Shown: positions 27,418 through 37,824, counted from the first letter of the stretch. The stretch: DNA of 52,072 nt from Phycisphaerae bacterium (GCA_016929245.1 JAFGJE010000198.1:1-52072), one strand, 5' to 3'. Made by a program: numbers and translations. Notes: generated from the sequence alone by a model not told the origin.

Positions 27418-30400
27418 CTACGGCGAATCCAGGTGCACATCCACCGTCGCCACACGGCCGTATTCTTTCGCCGGTTCGGGCGTCACCTCACTGTGGAAAA
27501 CGTCTCCCTCCGGGGTGGTGACGACGGCGCTGTACCGCCCCGCTTCCGGAACGAGAATCCACGCTCGCCCGTCGGAATCGGTGACGGATCCGACAGGTTC
27601 CGTTCCCTGTCCTTCCAGGGGGTGGAGCATCACGTCATAATCCCGCGAAACGGTTTTACCGTTCCGCCATACCCGCACGATCACCTCCGGCCTGACGTCG
27701 TCGAAGGACGGCAGCGGTTGGGGTGCGAAATGATCCGCGAGAGTATCCGAGACGAAATTCCACGGATGCTCGGGATACTTCGGATCGAACCAGTTGAGTT
27801 GCTTCAGAACGGTAAAAATCTGTGCTTCCTGGGGTTTCTGTCCCGGCCCGGACAGGGCGGGATACTCCAGCGGCGCGGTCTGGTTCCCCAACCCCCGCGG
27901 ATCCAGCGGATTGGTGCACCAGCTTTCCATACCGTAGGGCATGATTCCCGGAATCTCCCTCCCGCGGTACAGATCGATGTAATACCCGATCCGATTCGCC
28001 GAAGCCTTGGCGGTGTCCCAGAAATAATCCAGCAGTACTTTCTTGTCTTTCGCGCGACGTTCGAGATCCGTGCTGAAGAACACCCAGCGTCCCTGGAACG
28101 CCAGTTCGCCGATAATCAAAGGCCGCTGCTTGACTCGTTCTTTCCAGTTTTCCGTGTCACTGATTTGCCACTGGTAATGCAGATTCGCCACCGGCGACCA
28201 GGGCGCGCCGTCCTGAATGTAGATTCCCTCCGAACCGTGAAACTGCGTCAGGCGGCTGGGGTCTTCCTGACATACCACGTCGTTGAGACGCCGGAGAACC
28301 TTCTCCAATCCCTGTTTGTTTCGTTTGACTTCCTCCGGATCGGTTTTAATGCGCGACCAGTATTCGTTCTGGATGCTGTACAGCACCAGGGACGGATGGT
28401 TCCGGAATCGCCGCGCCCAGTCGCGGAATTGCTTGAGATATTGTTTGAAATGCTCCTCGTTGACCGTTTGCGTCTTCCAGTCCCAGATCCACTCCCATGG
28501 GATGTGAGTCGCTTCGAGACAGATCAGCATACCCATCTCGTCGCCTGTCCGGCAGAACAGGGGGTCATTCAAACCCGACTGGTGCAAACGTAGCAGATTA
28601 CAATTCATGCCGCGATACATTTTCATCCGTGCGCGTTCGCGCAAATGGTGCCGGACCGGAATACGGTAATGGCAAATATTCGGGCTGTCTCCCTGGAGCA
28701 TAATCGGCTCTTCGTTCAGCAGGAATTGTGTCCCCTGAACGCGAAATTCCCGAAATCCGAACCGAGTGTACACCTCGTCGAGAACCTTCCCCTCCGGAGA
28801 AATCCACTTCGTTCGCAGAGAGTACATGTGCGGATCCGCGGGAGACCAGAGTTTCGGATTCTCCCAGCGGGCGCTTTTCGCCAACTCATTGAACGCATTC
28901 AATGAACTGACCGGAACCGAACCGATCGGCTTGACGATCTTCCCGTTTTCCAGGACGTCAAACGAGACAGTCCCGCCTTGTTTCCCGGCCGTCTTGGCTA
29001 ACTGACACTGCACGGTGATCGTGTGATGCCGCACGCTCGTGCGCACGAACACATCCTCGATTTCGGCCGCGGGAATCGCCTGCAGGGTCACGTCGCCCAG
29101 AATTCCAGCCCAGTATTCCATCGTCTTGGAACCGGGATGATAATCCAGCCGTTGCGTGATGCGGTCGGCTACGCGCCTGGTGAACCGGATTTCATACTCC
29201 CTGCCGTTTTTCCGGGGATCCGTGTTGTCGCTGGTGGACAGCAGCAGCGTCTGGTCTCGTCGATTTCCGAGGTGGCTGAATCTGCCGCCGCCGAGTTTGC
29301 GGATGTCGTCATGCTTGCTGTGGGCCGGACCGAGGGGCTTTCCGTTTTCATACACCTTCAATGTGCTGCGGCCCATTTCATCCGTAACACCGCATTCGCC
29401 CAGGTTGAAAAAGTATGCGTTATCCTGCACCTTTTGAATGTTCCCGGGATCGAGATCCTCTTTAAGTCGAACCGGTTTGAAATAGTTGTGATGATCTTCC
29501 ACACAGATAAGCAGTTCGTTGGGTTTCCCGGTGGCGTGAACAGCCTGGGTTACGTCGAAGGCAAACGGCTCAATGTCGCCGAGATGCTCGCCGACCTTTT
29601 GGCCGTTGACGTAGACCGTCGTCTTGTACGATACCTTTTCATAATCCAGCACCAGCCGGCTGGTTTTGGCGACACCGGACGGGGTGTAAAACTTCGTGCG
29701 ATACCAAAGGCTGTGCGTTTCGGGTTCCTGCGCGGGCAACCCCTTCGCCAACGACCAGACGCCCGGAACGCGAACCGTCGCGGCGAATTTCGCTGGCGCC
29801 TTTTCGGGAGGCGCAACACCCAGTTCCCACACACCGTTGAGACACAGCGACATGCGGCCGACGGGATCGAGTTTGGCTTGCTTCGTAGCCGTCCGCTTCG
29901 TCGTGGTCGCTTCGGGAGCCGAGCGCGGTTTGGGTTGGAGCATCAGGTGGCCCCATTTCGCAAGGTCCGGATCGCTCGTGCCGAAGATCGCCCCGACGCG
30001 AACCGCGACGAGTTGATTCTCCCCGTCCTGGCCGGTCGGCGTCTCGTGGACGTTGGGGGAACTGTCATACCAATAACATCCGACCCGGCTGTCGCCGCTA
30101 CAGATGACGCCTACAATAAAAGAATCATAATTTTTCTTTAGATACGCTAATAACGGTTTATCGTCGATATTGAATTTGACGATCCAGTCGCCTTTTTTGA
30201 GTTTTTGTGAATAAGTCTTTCCGCCAATGGTCAAATTCAGCATGTCGCCTTCCGTCAGTTCCTTCAGGCGCACCTGAACCAGAAGGCGTTTTAGATTTTT
30301 CGCTTCAGCCGGCAGGCGTCGCTTGACGACCACTTCCGGTGCATCGACCGCCAGGAAGCGCCGACCGACGTGAACGCGAGGCATGTATTTCACCTTCGCG

Positions 30401-31113
30401 TCCTGGATGGGCATGTCGCGAAGGTGTCGGGACGGGCCGGTGACGTCGAACTTCCTGCTGGTCACGGTCGCCGCGAGGAAACCCGGCATCGCTCCCTGTA
30501 CTTTAGATACGAAACGAATGGCGGTGACGTATTCCCCCGGCCGAGGGTTTTTCCACTCCAGCACGTGCAGACCGATGGGCGAGCGCCGCGGATTTTTTCC
30601 GATCCACCCTAACGGACCGTGCGCGGCGCCTTTCGCGTCATGCCAGTCGAAGACTTCTTCGCCGACACGCAGCGGAATCGAAATCTCCTTCCCGTCGCGG
30701 TACTTCACGTCAATCGTCGCGTACGGCTCGGCGCCGGGTTGCGCCCAGGCCGCCCCGTGCAACACGTAAAGATACTCGAATTGCGAATCGACTTTTACCC
30801 AGTCGGTCTTCTCGGGAAAATGCGACGGCTTGGTTCTCGCCAGAACGACCGCTGCCTTGTTCTTGTTCGTCTCCGGCTCGATCACCCAAAACGGGATCCC
30901 CGCGAACGTCTGCTTGCCCACGGGCAACATGGAAAGATCATTAGGCCCCTGGTCCGACCACCCGCCGACGCCGTCCTCGGGATATTCATCCGCCAATCCC
31001 ATGTTGCAAACGCCGCGCAGGTCAAGATACGTGCTCAACTCAGGAGCTTCATACGGCGCTTCCGCATAAGCGACAATAGTCGTAAATAATATTATAATTA
31101 CATATAAGTATTT
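27418..31113 (-). CDS. Glycoside hydrolase family 2 protein (secreted)
   Basis: Signal peptide MKYLYVIIILFTTIVAYAEA; 'RFRNHPSLVLYSIQNEYW' acid/base region, 'RPLIIGELAFQG' nucleophile region, GH2 sandwich domains. Confidence 0.85.
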   Translation of the reverse strand, partial: KYLYVIIILFTTIVAYAEAPYEAPELSTYLDLRGVCNMGLADEYPEDGVGGWSDQGPNDLSMLPVGKQTFAGIPFWVIEPETNKNKAAVVLARTKPSHFPEKTDWVKVDSQFEYLYVLHGAAWAQPGAEPYATIDVKYRDGKEISIPLRVGEEVFDWHDAKGAAHGPLGWIGKNPRRSPIGLHVLEWKNPRPGEYVTAIRFVSKVQGAMPGFLAATVTSRKFDVTGPSRHLRDMPIQDAKVKYMPRVHVGRRFLAVDAPEVVVKRRLPAEAKNLKRLLVQVRLKELTEGDMLNLTIGGKTYSQKLKKGDWIVKFNIDDKPLLAYLKKNYDSFIVGVICSGDSRVGCYWYDSSPNVHETPTGQDGENQLVAVRVGAIFGTSDPDLAKWGHLMLQPKPRSAPEATTTKRTATKQAKLDPVGRMSLCLNGVWELGVAPPEKAPAKFAATVRVPGVWSLAKGLPAQEPETHSLWYRTKFYTPSGVAKTSRLVLDYEKVSYKTTVYVNGQKVGEHLGDIEPFAFDVTQAVHATGKPNELLICVEDHHNYFKPVRLKEDLDPGNIQKVQDNAYFFNLGECGVTDEMGRSTLKVYENGKPLGPAHSKHDDIRKLGGGRFSHLGNRRDQTLLLSTSDNTDPRKNGREYEIRFTRRVADRITQRLDYHPGSKTMEYWAGILGDVTLQAIPAAEIEDVFVRTSVRHHTITVQCQLAKTAGKQGGTVSFDVLENGKIVKPIGSVPVSSLNAFNELAKSARWENPKLWSPADPHMYSLRTKWISPEGKVLDEVYTRFGFREFRVQGTQFLLNEEPIMLQGDSPNICHYRIPVRHHLRERARMKMYRGMNCNLLRLHQSGLNDPLFCRTGDEMGMLICLEATHIPWEWIWDWKTQTVNEEHFKQYLKQFRDWARRFRNHPSLVLYSIQNEYWSRIKTDPEEVKRNKQGLEKVLRRLNDVVCQEDPSRLTQFHGSEGIYIQDGAPWSPVANLHYQWQISDTENWKERVKQRPLIIGELAFQGRWVFFSTDLERRAKDKKVLLDYFWDTAKASANRIGYYIDLYRGREIPGIMPYGMESWCTNPLDPRGLGNQTAPLEYPALSGPGQKPQEAQIFTVLKQLNWFDPKYPEHPWNFVSDTLADHFAPQPLPSFDDVRPEVIVRVWRNGKTVSRDYDVMLHPLEGQGTEPVGSVTDSDGRAWILVPEAGRYSAVVTTPEGDVFHSEVTPEPAKEYGRVATVDVHLDSP

Positions 31114-31252
31114 CATATTTGTTTGTGTAAAGTATTTCATATATTTTCCTTTATATTACCTTGCTTAATGAACCATATTGAATAACGTATTACACGTAAA
31201 TATATTTCTATCTGTGTCGTGTTTTATTTCATAATTTATCAATATTCTACTA

Positions 31253-31388
31253 TTGTCATCTCCTAAGGATTCCCAAGGGCCTGAGCGAAGCGCTGCGAAG
31301 CCGAAGGACCTCACGGACTCGATGCCGTAAGATCCTGCGTCTCCTCTCCGCTTCGCTCAGTCCCTTGGGAATCCTTAGGAGATGACAA
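31253..31388. repeat. Hairpin repeat family D with extended stem, 136 bp
   Basis: TTGTCATCTCCTAAGGATTCCCAAGGGCCTGAGCGAAGCG / complementary right arm: 40-bp arms, 1 mismatch. Confidence 0.95.
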
Positions 31389-31460
31389 CCGTATTTTTGC
31401 TGTTCAAATGTGAATGGAATGCTTTACAATGAATGAACGGGGATATGCAACGGCTGGAAA

Positions 31461-32243
31461 TTATTTCCCTTCCCACGTCCAAAGATCCCAATAATCACCC
31501 CTGTTAGTCAATGCAGGTTGATTGACAACATGCCCATCAAAAAATAGAAAGTTACAGGAATTTGTTCCTATGTGATTGCATTCGGTAGCAAGAGGATAAA
31601 AAGTATAATCCGTATGCATCCAATACCAGTATTTTGCATAACCAAAATAAGAAAATTTAGGCTCGCCACCGATTGTTTCGTCATAACACATCGGACACAT
31701 CAGCATAGGGGTATCGGCCATATTCTCAACAGAATCCCCAAGATACCGCTGAAAACCCATTTCAGGATTCACGGCATATCCACAACTATTACCGTGAAAA
31801 TCCGCTGCAGGACAATGAATCGGCAATTCCGGATGCGACCCCCCTTTTGTATCATTCGAGGTTATTTCCAAGTAGGGTCCTAATCCATAGTCTCGATAGG
31901 AATGCCATCCGCTATAATCACCATAATCCTTCCAATTCACAGTACCCCCTCTTGCTTCCGAACGTTGCCATTTATCATCATACCAGGAAAACCCGACGCA
32001 ACCGCGATTATATTCCGAAGTGTATATTCCTAACGCCACACCGATATTATGCAGCCTTGATTGACAACTTGCCACAATCGCCAAGGACTTGGCCATTTGG
32101 AGGGAAGGCAGGAGAATCGACACCAACAGGGAAATGATCGCGATGACGACCAGGAGTTCTATTAAGGTGAATCCTTGCTCCTTGCGATTTATGGAAATTC
32201 TGTAATTTCGCTTTTTCTCGTTCGTAATATAGTTGTCATTCAT
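31461..32243 (-). CDS. Prepilin-type N-methylation domain protein (DUF1559-like pseudopilin)
   Basis: 'QGFTLIELLVVIAIISLLVSILLPSLQMAKSLA', C-terminal 'HIGTNSCNFLFFDGHV'. Confidence 0.9.
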   Translation of the reverse strand: MNDNYITNEKKRNYRISINRKEQGFTLIELLVVIAIISLLVSILLPSLQMAKSLAIVASCQSRLHNIGVALGIYTSEYNRGCVGFSWYDDKWQRSEARGGTVNWKDYGDYSGWHSYRDYGLGPYLEITSNDTKGGSHPELPIHCPAADFHGNSCGYAVNPEMGFQRYLGDSVENMADTPMLMCPMCYDETIGGEPKFSYFGYAKYWYWMHTDYTFYPLATECNHIGTNSCNFLFFDGHVVNQPALTNRGDYWDLWTWEGK

Positions 32244-32266
32244 GGTTCTATCTCGTCAAGTATTGT

Positions 32267-35200
32267 TTAACTATCCGATAGATACTCACTGATCTGCTTG
32301 CCGTCGTCGGGATGGTCAGCCGGGAGATTCAGGTTCATCATCATGGGCGCCATCGCTTTTTGGTATCCGTCATGCTCACAGTCGGGATTGATCTGCACGA
32401 GAATATATCGTCCCTTTCCTTCGTTTAACACAACCATGGAATATCCATCCAGCCGCTTGAAGGGCGGCTTGAGTTCGCCGATGGGTTTCATCCAGCCTTC
32501 CCACCGCGAGGACTCTATGGGTTGATACACGGATCGCGCCGGAACCTTTTCGGGATCCTTGGTTCCCCGCTCGCCGATGACGGAGCGCACACCGAAAAGC
32601 AGCGGTTCGGCTGGTTTCAGAACCTCAATCGCTTCGGTGGGTTTTTCCAGGGGAACCAGTTGAATCGGTTCCGGCAGCCAGTTGTCGTCCCAGGTTTCGG
32701 GATTCTGCGGGAGCACAAGAACCGTTCCGCCGCGCTTCACAAAGGAGCGAATCGCATCGGCGTTTTTGTTTAACCAGCCGGATTTCTTCTTATCCACGAC
32801 ATCCCTGCCGATCACCAGCACGGAGGTGTTGGGCAAGGCGGAGTTCGACGACCCCTGATCCGCCAGCGGCAGCATGATCGAAGCGGCGTCGGCAGGCGCG
32901 TCTTCGCCCACGTACACGCGCGAAGCGAAATCTTCCGGTGTGGCGATCCCAGTCCCGCCGTATTTCACGTCTCGCCACTTATACCCAACGTAGGCCGCTT
33001 TAGCAGATTCGGAAGTCTGTGACGTGAGATATTCTACAAGGTTATTCAACAGCACCCGGGCGTTTGGATCCTGATTGCTTTCCGGAATCTTCAGTGTCGA
33101 GAGAACCAACAATCCTTTTTCATACGCCATTTCCACCAGCACCGCGCCGTCGATGCGATACGTCTGCTTCTGCCGGTCGGAATACCACCACCAGACTTCC
33201 ACCACCCCGGGAGACCGGTGTTCCACAAGCATCCGCGCCCTGCCGTTTTGGGGAGCCGGGAGAAAATGATCGTACAGAATCCCCGATCCATTCCGCCACA
33301 ATCGCAGAATCGGATCGGAAATATTCGCGAAGGCGGGATGCTTCGGCGCGGAAACTTTGGCGAAGCAACTGTCCAGCTCGTATCCCATCTTTGGCGTAAA
33401 GATGAGCAGTTTCTGCCCTTCCGTCAGCGCGGAGAGAATTTCCTTTCGATAGGCCTGCAGATTTTTCGCGTCAGGGAAATACAGCAACGCCGGCGTCGCA
33501 GGATCGTTCCATATCTCATCAAGCGTGCCAGCCGTTCGATAAGGAACCTTCGCTAAATCCAGAGATTTTCGCAACGCGCCGTTTTTGTCGAATACCTGAA
33601 TTTTTCCAATATTCTTTTTAGTTTCCCGCAAGCCGGCTGGGTAAACGGTTATTTTCAGTTCATCCCGATCCAGTTCGTTTCCCTCGGAATCGAGCAAAAC
33701 GGCGGTAAGCGTTTCATTCGACGTTGCATTCGCTTCAAACGGCGGTAAGATCAGCGTGACGGACGCGCTTTCGCCGGGTTCGACAGGTTCCACCTTGGCC
33801 TGGGTTTTCTTCGCTCCACATTGCAGCAACACGGTCCCCTCCAAAGGCCCGGCTGTGCCGTTAATGATCGTCAGCTTTTTCGCGACGGGTTCATCGGACC
33901 AGAAATTCCCGCTCAAATCCATGGCGAAGCTGACGCGAACCGGCTTATAAACCTTTCTGCCGACCTCCCGTGTGCCGCCGTACAGAGTGACTCCGGAGAT
34001 CAGACCGTAGCGTGCGATCCCCTGGGCGCGCCAGGCGTCGGTGACCTGGGTCTGATACCACCCCGCCGTCAGAGCGGCCTGACGATCATCAACGAACGGT
34101 TCGCCCAGGATTCGATCCCCCATAGACAAATCCTTCGGATAGGTAAAATAGATCAATTCCCCGGAAGACAAAGGTCGGTCGTATTGTTTGACGACTCCCT
34201 CTACGTTTTGCAGAACGGTCAGCGCTCGGCTGGGGGCGGGATAGTGCGGGTCCACGATGGGATTGTGCCCGCCCATCGACGCGCAGGCGAAATTGTCCTC
34301 CATACTCACCGCCCAGCCTTTCGACCCGCCGGGAATGAAGGCGATGCGCGTGGAGTCGGCCTTCTTCGCTTCGGCGAGATAGTAAAGGTAGCACTGTCCC
34401 TTCCACTTCTCGATCCGGTCCGACTGATACCACCCTTCGTTCGCGATCCCCCACAGTACCACGGAGGGATGATTCCGATCCCGCCGGATCACCCCGGCCA
34501 TCTGATCGACGAACCCGTCCCGAATTCGCGTGTCCCCCTTCGGCGGAATGAGTTCGTCGAGATGGCTGAACTCCTCGATCATCAGCATTCCGACTTCGTC
34601 GGCGACGTCCATCACGGCGGGAACGCCGGGCTGCTGGTGAATCCGAATGCAGTTGACGCCGTAGGATTTTCGCTCTTCGAGAAATTCGCGGATGTCTTTT
34701 TTCGTCAGGAACGGATTGCCCCAGGGATTCAGCGGCGTGCCGGTGTTCCCTTCGCGCAGGCAGGTCTTGACGCCGTTGAGGTAGAAGTGCCTGCCGCGAA
34801 TCTCAAATCGCCGAAAACCGGTCCGCAGAGTTCGCTCGTGCACAACCCGGCCGTCCTTGTCCAGCAGCCTCGCCTTGAGGACGTACAACTCCGGATGCTC
34901 CGGCGACCAACGCTTCATTTTGGCGGGAACCACGGTTTGGATTTTCTTCACTTCCTTCGCCTTGAGCGATGGAATCGGAAAAGTTCGTTCGGCGATCTGC
35001 TTTCCGTCCTTTTCGACGATGAATTGCATCGAACCATCGAATGGTTTTTGGGTGAGCAGTTCCGTTTCCACGCGCAGCGCGGGATGCTTCGGATCGGTCG
35101 AGACGAACACATCCCGGATGGCCGTCCCAGGCAGCGCGACGATTTCCACGTCCTGCCAAAGGCCCAGCCGTCCCTTGTTGCCGTTCCGAAGATCCCGCAA

Positions 35201-35773
35201 AGGGCGGGTGTCGTCCGTGCAATACACTTCCACGCGGTTAGGGCTGCCGAAGCGCAGCGCGGCGGTGACGTCGAACTCGAACGGATCGAATCCCCCGACG
35301 TGCTCGCCGACTTTTTTCCCGTTGACGTACGCGACCGCCTTGTCGGCGGCGGCGCCGACGCGAAGCACCACCCGCCCCGCCTGCTTCCAGCTTTCAGGAA
35401 GCTCAACCTCTTTGCGATACCACACCGCCGGATCGGAAATGTCGCTTCCTCTACCCCTGCCGTGATAACTCTCCGCCCGAACTCCCTGAGGAGTTTTTAC
35501 GGCGCGAACGAATGCGGGAACCTGCACCCGCGTACAATTGACACGCCGCGGCCGGGTTTGGGCGTCGCCGACACCCGCCAGCCAGTCGCCGTTTAAGGAA
35601 ACAGCCAGTTCACCATTTTGATACTCACCCGCCCGGATCGAATCCAACTGCTGAGCCTTGGAAGAAGCTCCACTGGAATCTTTCGCTCCACCGACGGCGA
35701 ATGAAAGAGATATGAAAAGAACCAGTATTGTGGTTGCCGGTAATCTAAATTTTATTTTCAGGATAGACATCAA
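32267..35773 (-). CDS. Glycoside hydrolase family 2 protein (secreted)
   Basis: Signal-like N-terminus; 'YGVNCIRIHQQPGVPAVMDVADEVGMLMIEEF', 'RNHPSVVLWGIANEGW'. Confidence 0.87.
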   Translation of the reverse strand: MMSILKIKFRLPATTILVLFISLSFAVGGAKDSSGASSKAQQLDSIRAGEYQNGELAVSLNGDWLAGVGDAQTRPRRVNCTRVQVPAFVRAVKTPQGVRAESYHGRGRGSDISDPAVWYRKEVELPESWKQAGRVVLRVGAAADKAVAYVNGKKVGEHVGGFDPFEFDVTAALRFGSPNRVEVYCTDDTRPLRDLRNGNKGRLGLWQDVEIVALPGTAIRDVFVSTDPKHPALRVETELLTQKPFDGSMQFIVEKDGKQIAERTFPIPSLKAKEVKKIQTVVPAKMKRWSPEHPELYVLKARLLDKDGRVVHERTLRTGFRRFEIRGRHFYLNGVKTCLREGNTGTPLNPWGNPFLTKKDIREFLEERKSYGVNCIRIHQQPGVPAVMDVADEVGMLMIEEFSHLDELIPPKGDTRIRDGFVDQMAGVIRRDRNHPSVVLWGIANEGWYQSDRIEKWKGQCYLYYLAEAKKADSTRIAFIPGGSKGWAVSMEDNFACASMGGHNPIVDPHYPAPSRALTVLQNVEGVVKQYDRPLSSGELIYFTYPKDLSMGDRILGEPFVDDRQAALTAGWYQTQVTDAWRAQGIARYGLISGVTLYGGTREVGRKVYKPVRVSFAMDLSGNFWSDEPVAKKLTIINGTAGPLEGTVLLQCGAKKTQAKVEPVEPGESASVTLILPPFEANATSNETLTAVLLDSEGNELDRDELKITVYPAGLRETKKNIGKIQVFDKNGALRKSLDLAKVPYRTAGTLDEIWNDPATPALLYFPDAKNLQAYRKEILSALTEGQKLLIFTPKMGYELDSCFAKVSAPKHPAFANISDPILRLWRNGSGILYDHFLPAPQNGRARMLVEHRSPGVVEVWWWYSDRQKQTYRIDGAVLVEMAYEKGLLVLSTLKIPESNQDPNARVLLNNLVEYLTSQTSESAKAAYVGYKWRDVKYGGTGIATPEDFASRVYVGEDAPADAASIMLPLADQGSSNSALPNTSVLVIGRDVVDKKKSGWLNKNADAIRSFVKRGGTVLVLPQNPETWDDNWLPEPIQLVPLEKPTEAIEVLKPAEPLLFGVRSVIGERGTKDPEKVPARSVYQPIESSRWEGWMKPIGELKPPFKRLDGYSMVVLNEGKGRYILVQINPDCEHDGYQKAMAPMMMNLNLPADHPDDGKQISEYLSDS

Positions 35774-35817
35774 AACAAAAACTCCTGCTTGATTCTTATT
35801 GTCAGTATCAACCCGAC

Positions 35818-36669
35818 TTAATCTTCTTTCGGTTTGGGAGCATAACCATTGTCAAAACACACTCGAAAGGCGTTCGCCATATAATACCAATCATTCTGCC
35901 CTCCGTTCTCACCCCACAACCAGCCTTCCGGATCGGCTATCCATCCGGCATGTCCATCCGCGTAGCAGGCGTGGTATCCCTCGAACATACCATGGCAGGT
36001 ATCATCCCTTCCGTACCAGGCTCCGGAATTCGTGCATCTATCCGCAATCAGCGATAAGGAACTCAGGCTTTTTCCGGGGTCTTTTTTTGTGGAAACGTCA
36101 CTCGTATTTAACCAGAGACCGTCGGATCCGTAGTCCCCGGTTTGCAAATCATCCGGATCAAAGGATTTCCACATGCGATAGGAATACCCCGCATGCACAT
36201 CATCTTTTGAGGGAGATTCAATCCATAATGCCAGCTTTTCCTCATCCACCGGATCACTGGGAGAATATAGCACTTCCGGCGTATCGAGAAATCCATGGAT
36301 GAAGAGCAATCCAAGGTTTCCCCAATATCCTTTCCTCCAGGCAGACTGCGTAAAACGTCCAACACGGGTCGGCCGATACGCCGCAGCCCAATCGTAGTTG
36401 CTATTGCCAACACGGGGGCCTACCGATGGAAAATACCCACTGTTTTCCTGGGCATACAAACTCGCGCTGACGCCGATCGCGCGAAGATGCGACGCGCAGA
36501 CGGCTCGTTTGGCGAGTTCCTTGGCTTTGGTCAGACTCGGCACGAGGATCGACACAAGCAGGGAGATGATCGCGATGACGACCAGCAACTCGATCAGGGT
36601 AAAGGCGCACCGACGTCGTGCGGTGGGGTTTGGTGAGGATTTCGCTCGCGGGGATAATACCGGAATCAT
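35818..36669 (-). CDS. Prepilin-type N-methylation domain protein (DUF1559-like pseudopilin)
   Basis: 'CAFTLIELLVVIAIISLLVSILVPSLTKAKELA', 'MFEGYHACYADGHAGW'. Confidence 0.9.
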   Translation of the reverse strand: MIPVLSPRAKSSPNPTARRRCAFTLIELLVVIAIISLLVSILVPSLTKAKELAKRAVCASHLRAIGVSASLYAQENSGYFPSVGPRVGNSNYDWAAAYRPTRVGRFTQSAWRKGYWGNLGLLFIHGFLDTPEVLYSPSDPVDEEKLALWIESPSKDDVHAGYSYRMWKSFDPDDLQTGDYGSDGLWLNTSDVSTKKDPGKSLSSLSLIADRCTNSGAWYGRDDTCHGMFEGYHACYADGHAGWIADPEGWLWGENGGQNDWYYMANAFRVCFDNGYAPKPKED

Positions 36670-36672
36670 GTC

Positions 36673-37824
36673 TCACGAACCTCCTTTCGTCGGCGGGGCC
36701 GTCGTTTCGCGAAGAATCAACTCGGGGGGATATAAAATCGTCTCGAACCGCCGGGGCGCGTCGCCTCGAACCATGTCCACCAGTTTCCGGACGGTCCGGT
36801 CCGCCAATTCTTCCGACGGCTGACGGATCGTGGTGATGGGAATCACGTTGTTTTTCGCCAGTCGGCTGTCGTCCAGCCCCACGATGGAAATGTCTTTCGG
36901 AACGGACAACCCCAGCCGCATCAATTCCCGCATGCAGATCGAGGCGGTTTCGTCGCTGAAGGCAAGCAGCCCGGTCGGGCGCGGCGAGGCGTCGGCCAAT
37001 CGCTTCATCGCCCGCGGGATTCCATCTTCTTTTTGCCGTTCATAGATATACACCTGTTCCGGCCCACAGGGCAATCCCGCTTCCGCGAGCCCTTTTCGGA
37101 ATCCTTCCAGGCGGATCTGATTTCCCCAACTCGACGCGATTCCTTTCGTGCTGATCTCCGGTAAGACGATGGCCAGTCGGCGGTGTCCCAGTTGCAGGAG
37201 ATATTCCGCCGCCATGCGAAATCCCTCCATGCGATCCGTGTCGATGGTGTTGAACGAATTCTCGCCGAAGTAGGCCATGAAAAGAATAGGCCGATCTTCG
37301 TCCGCCCAATCCTTCAGCGCCCGCGGCAGGACATATTCGCTCATGTCCGAGACGATCAACGCCGCCACCTGCGACCCTCGGAGCGACTGCACCGCCCCTT
37401 CAAACGAATCCTCCTCGGGCCAGCGGTAATACATCATCAGGTTAAAACCCTCGCGGTGCGCCAGTCGAGCGGTCGCGGCGATGCGGGCCTGCGTAATGTC
37501 AGGCCAGGTCAGCGACGGCGCGATGATCCCGATCATGTTGCTGGTCTGGGTGCGCAGGTTCCGGGCGAAGACGTTCGGCTGATAATTCAGCGCCCGGGCC
37601 ATCTGAACGACGCGTCGGCGGGTTTCGGGGGCGATGAGTTTCACCCCCCGCAGGGCCATCGAAACGGTCGTGGGGTGCAGATTCAGCTTATCCGCGATCG
37701 TTTTTTGCGTAACACCTTTTGAGACAGGGGCCAAGGGGGAACACCTCAATTCCTTATTTCTATCGTTAGATATGAAATTTCTATCGTTAGAATAAACAAT
37801 TTTTTGTTTTCTGTCAATAGTCAT
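36673..37824 (-). CDS. LacI family transcriptional regulator (true start uncertain; TTG at 37734 is a candidate)
   Basis: 'VTQKTIADKLNLHPTTVSMALRGVKLIAPETRRRVVQMARALNYQPNVFARNLRTQTSNMIGIIAPSL'. Confidence 0.93.
   Translation of the reverse strand: MTIDRKQKIVYSNDRNFISNDRNKELRCSPLAPVSKGVTQKTIADKLNLHPTTVSMALRGVKLIAPETRRRVVQMARALNYQPNVFARNLRTQTSNMIGIIAPSLTWPDITQARIAATARLAHREGFNLMMYYRWPEEDSFEGAVQSLRGSQVAALIVSDMSEYVLPRALKDWADEDRPILFMAYFGENSFNTIDTDRMEGFRMAAEYLLQLGHRRLAIVLPEISTKGIASSWGNQIRLEGFRKGLAEAGLPCGPEQVYIYERQKEDGIPRAMKRLADASPRPTGLLAFSDETASICMRELMRLGLSVPKDISIVGLDDSRLAKNNVIPITTIRQPSEELADRTVRKLVDMVRGDAPRRFETILYPPELILRETTAPPTKGGS
37757..37791. promoter_or_regulatory. Tandem candidate operators TTTCTATCGTTAGA x2
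   Basis: Two identical 14-mers at 37757-37770 and 37778-37791, 21-bp period, imperfect dyad with central CG, upstream of the LacI HTH coding region. Confidence 0.45.

Noticed and set aside
26725-28593. 622-aa plus-strand ORF
   Set aside because: Out-of-frame with the Rossmann-MCP gene and then antisense to the GH2 gene; composition is typical of a shadow ORF in GC-rich DNA.
31106-31142. 13-bp direct repeat AAGTATTTCATAT at the GH2 start
   Set aside because: Creates two alternative MKY starts 27 bp apart; likely a small local duplication, noted only for start choice.
33821-35596. 591-aa plus-strand ORF opposite the second GH2 gene
   Set aside because: Antisense shadow ORF; no signature and explained by the GH2 frame.
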